Assembly (NCBI GenBank): GCA_016930535.1
Contig: JAFGGN010000055.1
Coordinates: 1 to 64,000, forward strand
Direction of reading: 5' to 3'
Source: a bacterium
GTDB taxonomy: Bacteria; Zhuqueibacterota; QNDG01; JAFGCO01
DNA: 64,000 bases
Of the stretch, positions 63,864-64,000 are shown piece after piece. Numbering within the stretch: position 1 is the first letter of the stretch; the number at the start of each line of letters is the position of its first letter. A program made the position numbers and the translations under genes. The notes under the pieces were generated by a model that ran no database searches, was not told the origin of the DNA, and was given only the letters and a program-made list of their open reading frames with translations.

Positions 63864-63913
63864 TTTCCGAACCGAAAATTAATATTTATTCAGCATTTAA
63901 AATGTGATCCGGC

Positions 63914-64000
63914 ATGCAGACAACGAATAAAAACAGCAGCAGTTTTCAAATCGGCCCTACAGCTGACCGTTGTCTCTGTTTGTATTCCTTCAACACGCTT
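63914..64000 (+). CDS. Partial ORF running off the right edge
   Basis: From ATG at 63914 the frame stays open for 29 codons to the end of the window (start MQTTNKNSSSFQIGP). There is no recognisable domain in so short a piece and no strong ribosome-binding site. The promoter candidate upstream makes a real gene plausible. Confidence 0.35.
   Translation, partial: MQTTNKNSSSFQIGPTADRCLCLYSFNTL

Overview
The window looks like a chromosomal segment of a Gram-negative bacterium of the FCB superphylum, in the Calditrichota/KSB1/Marinimicrobia neighbourhood rather than a well-studied genus. The reasons are the several large secreted proteins ending in a Por-secretion (type IX, T9SS) style C-terminal sorting domain with a PNPFN motif, a PorV-like outer-membrane protein, a SusC/Oar-like TonB receptor with an N-terminal carboxypeptidase-regulatory domain, lipoproteins, and a TolC/RND pump. 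Housekeeping promoters fit TTGACA-17-TATNNT, and one clear sigma-54 promoter is present. No phylogenetic search could be run, so the assignment is an inference.

Layout. 1-734: edge of a probable integrated element, with a DUF4258/YgiT toxin-antitoxin-like pair and a 45-bp 3' fragment of a tRNA-Pro gene that resembles an attachment site. 1068-9673: LacI regulator, TonB receptor, large secreted protein and PorV-like protein, an apparent uptake/surface operon. 9988-16108: extracellular or envelope proteins (S74-chaperone protein, CE2-like esterase lipoprotein, frameshifted ASST-like lipoprotein, beta-helix protein). 16308-20772: exported TPR-CHAT protease convergent with an ECF sigma/anti-sigma pair. 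21356-28433: sigma-54-driven Calx-beta protein, a decayed paralogue of the S74-chaperone gene, and a subtilisin-like protease. 28560-36837: glycosyltransferase 9, two histidine kinases, AhpD-like protein, YprB-like nuclease and the uncharacterised TIGR03546/TIGR03545 pair.

36924-42027: hypF, a small membrane protein, hypC, hypD, hypE for NiFe-hydrogenase cofactor assembly; no hydrogenase subunit is in the window. 42068-48825: housekeeping and small genes (PHP phosphatase, radC, STAS, birA, coaX, GxxExxY, TPM, nucleotidyltransferase, LemA). 48847-53149: CstA transporter, NMO/FabK-like flavoprotein, citrate synthase. 53313-59565: TetR-TolC-MFP-RND efflux operon with a clear promoter and TetR operator palindrome. 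59774-63809: folE, mltG, pcrA/uvrD, and the start of a further ORF at the right edge.

The arrangement I find most interesting is the exported caspase-like TPR-CHAT protein next to an ECF sigma factor and its single-pass anti-sigma factor. The simplest hypothesis is a periplasmic protease acting as site-1 protease on the anti-sigma factor. Other points worth checking are several broken or drifting genes (DUF4258, the ASST-like lipoprotein, the S74 paralogue), ATA codons where start codons are expected, a heptanucleotide repeat crossing a stop codon, and the tRNA-Pro attachment-site remnant.
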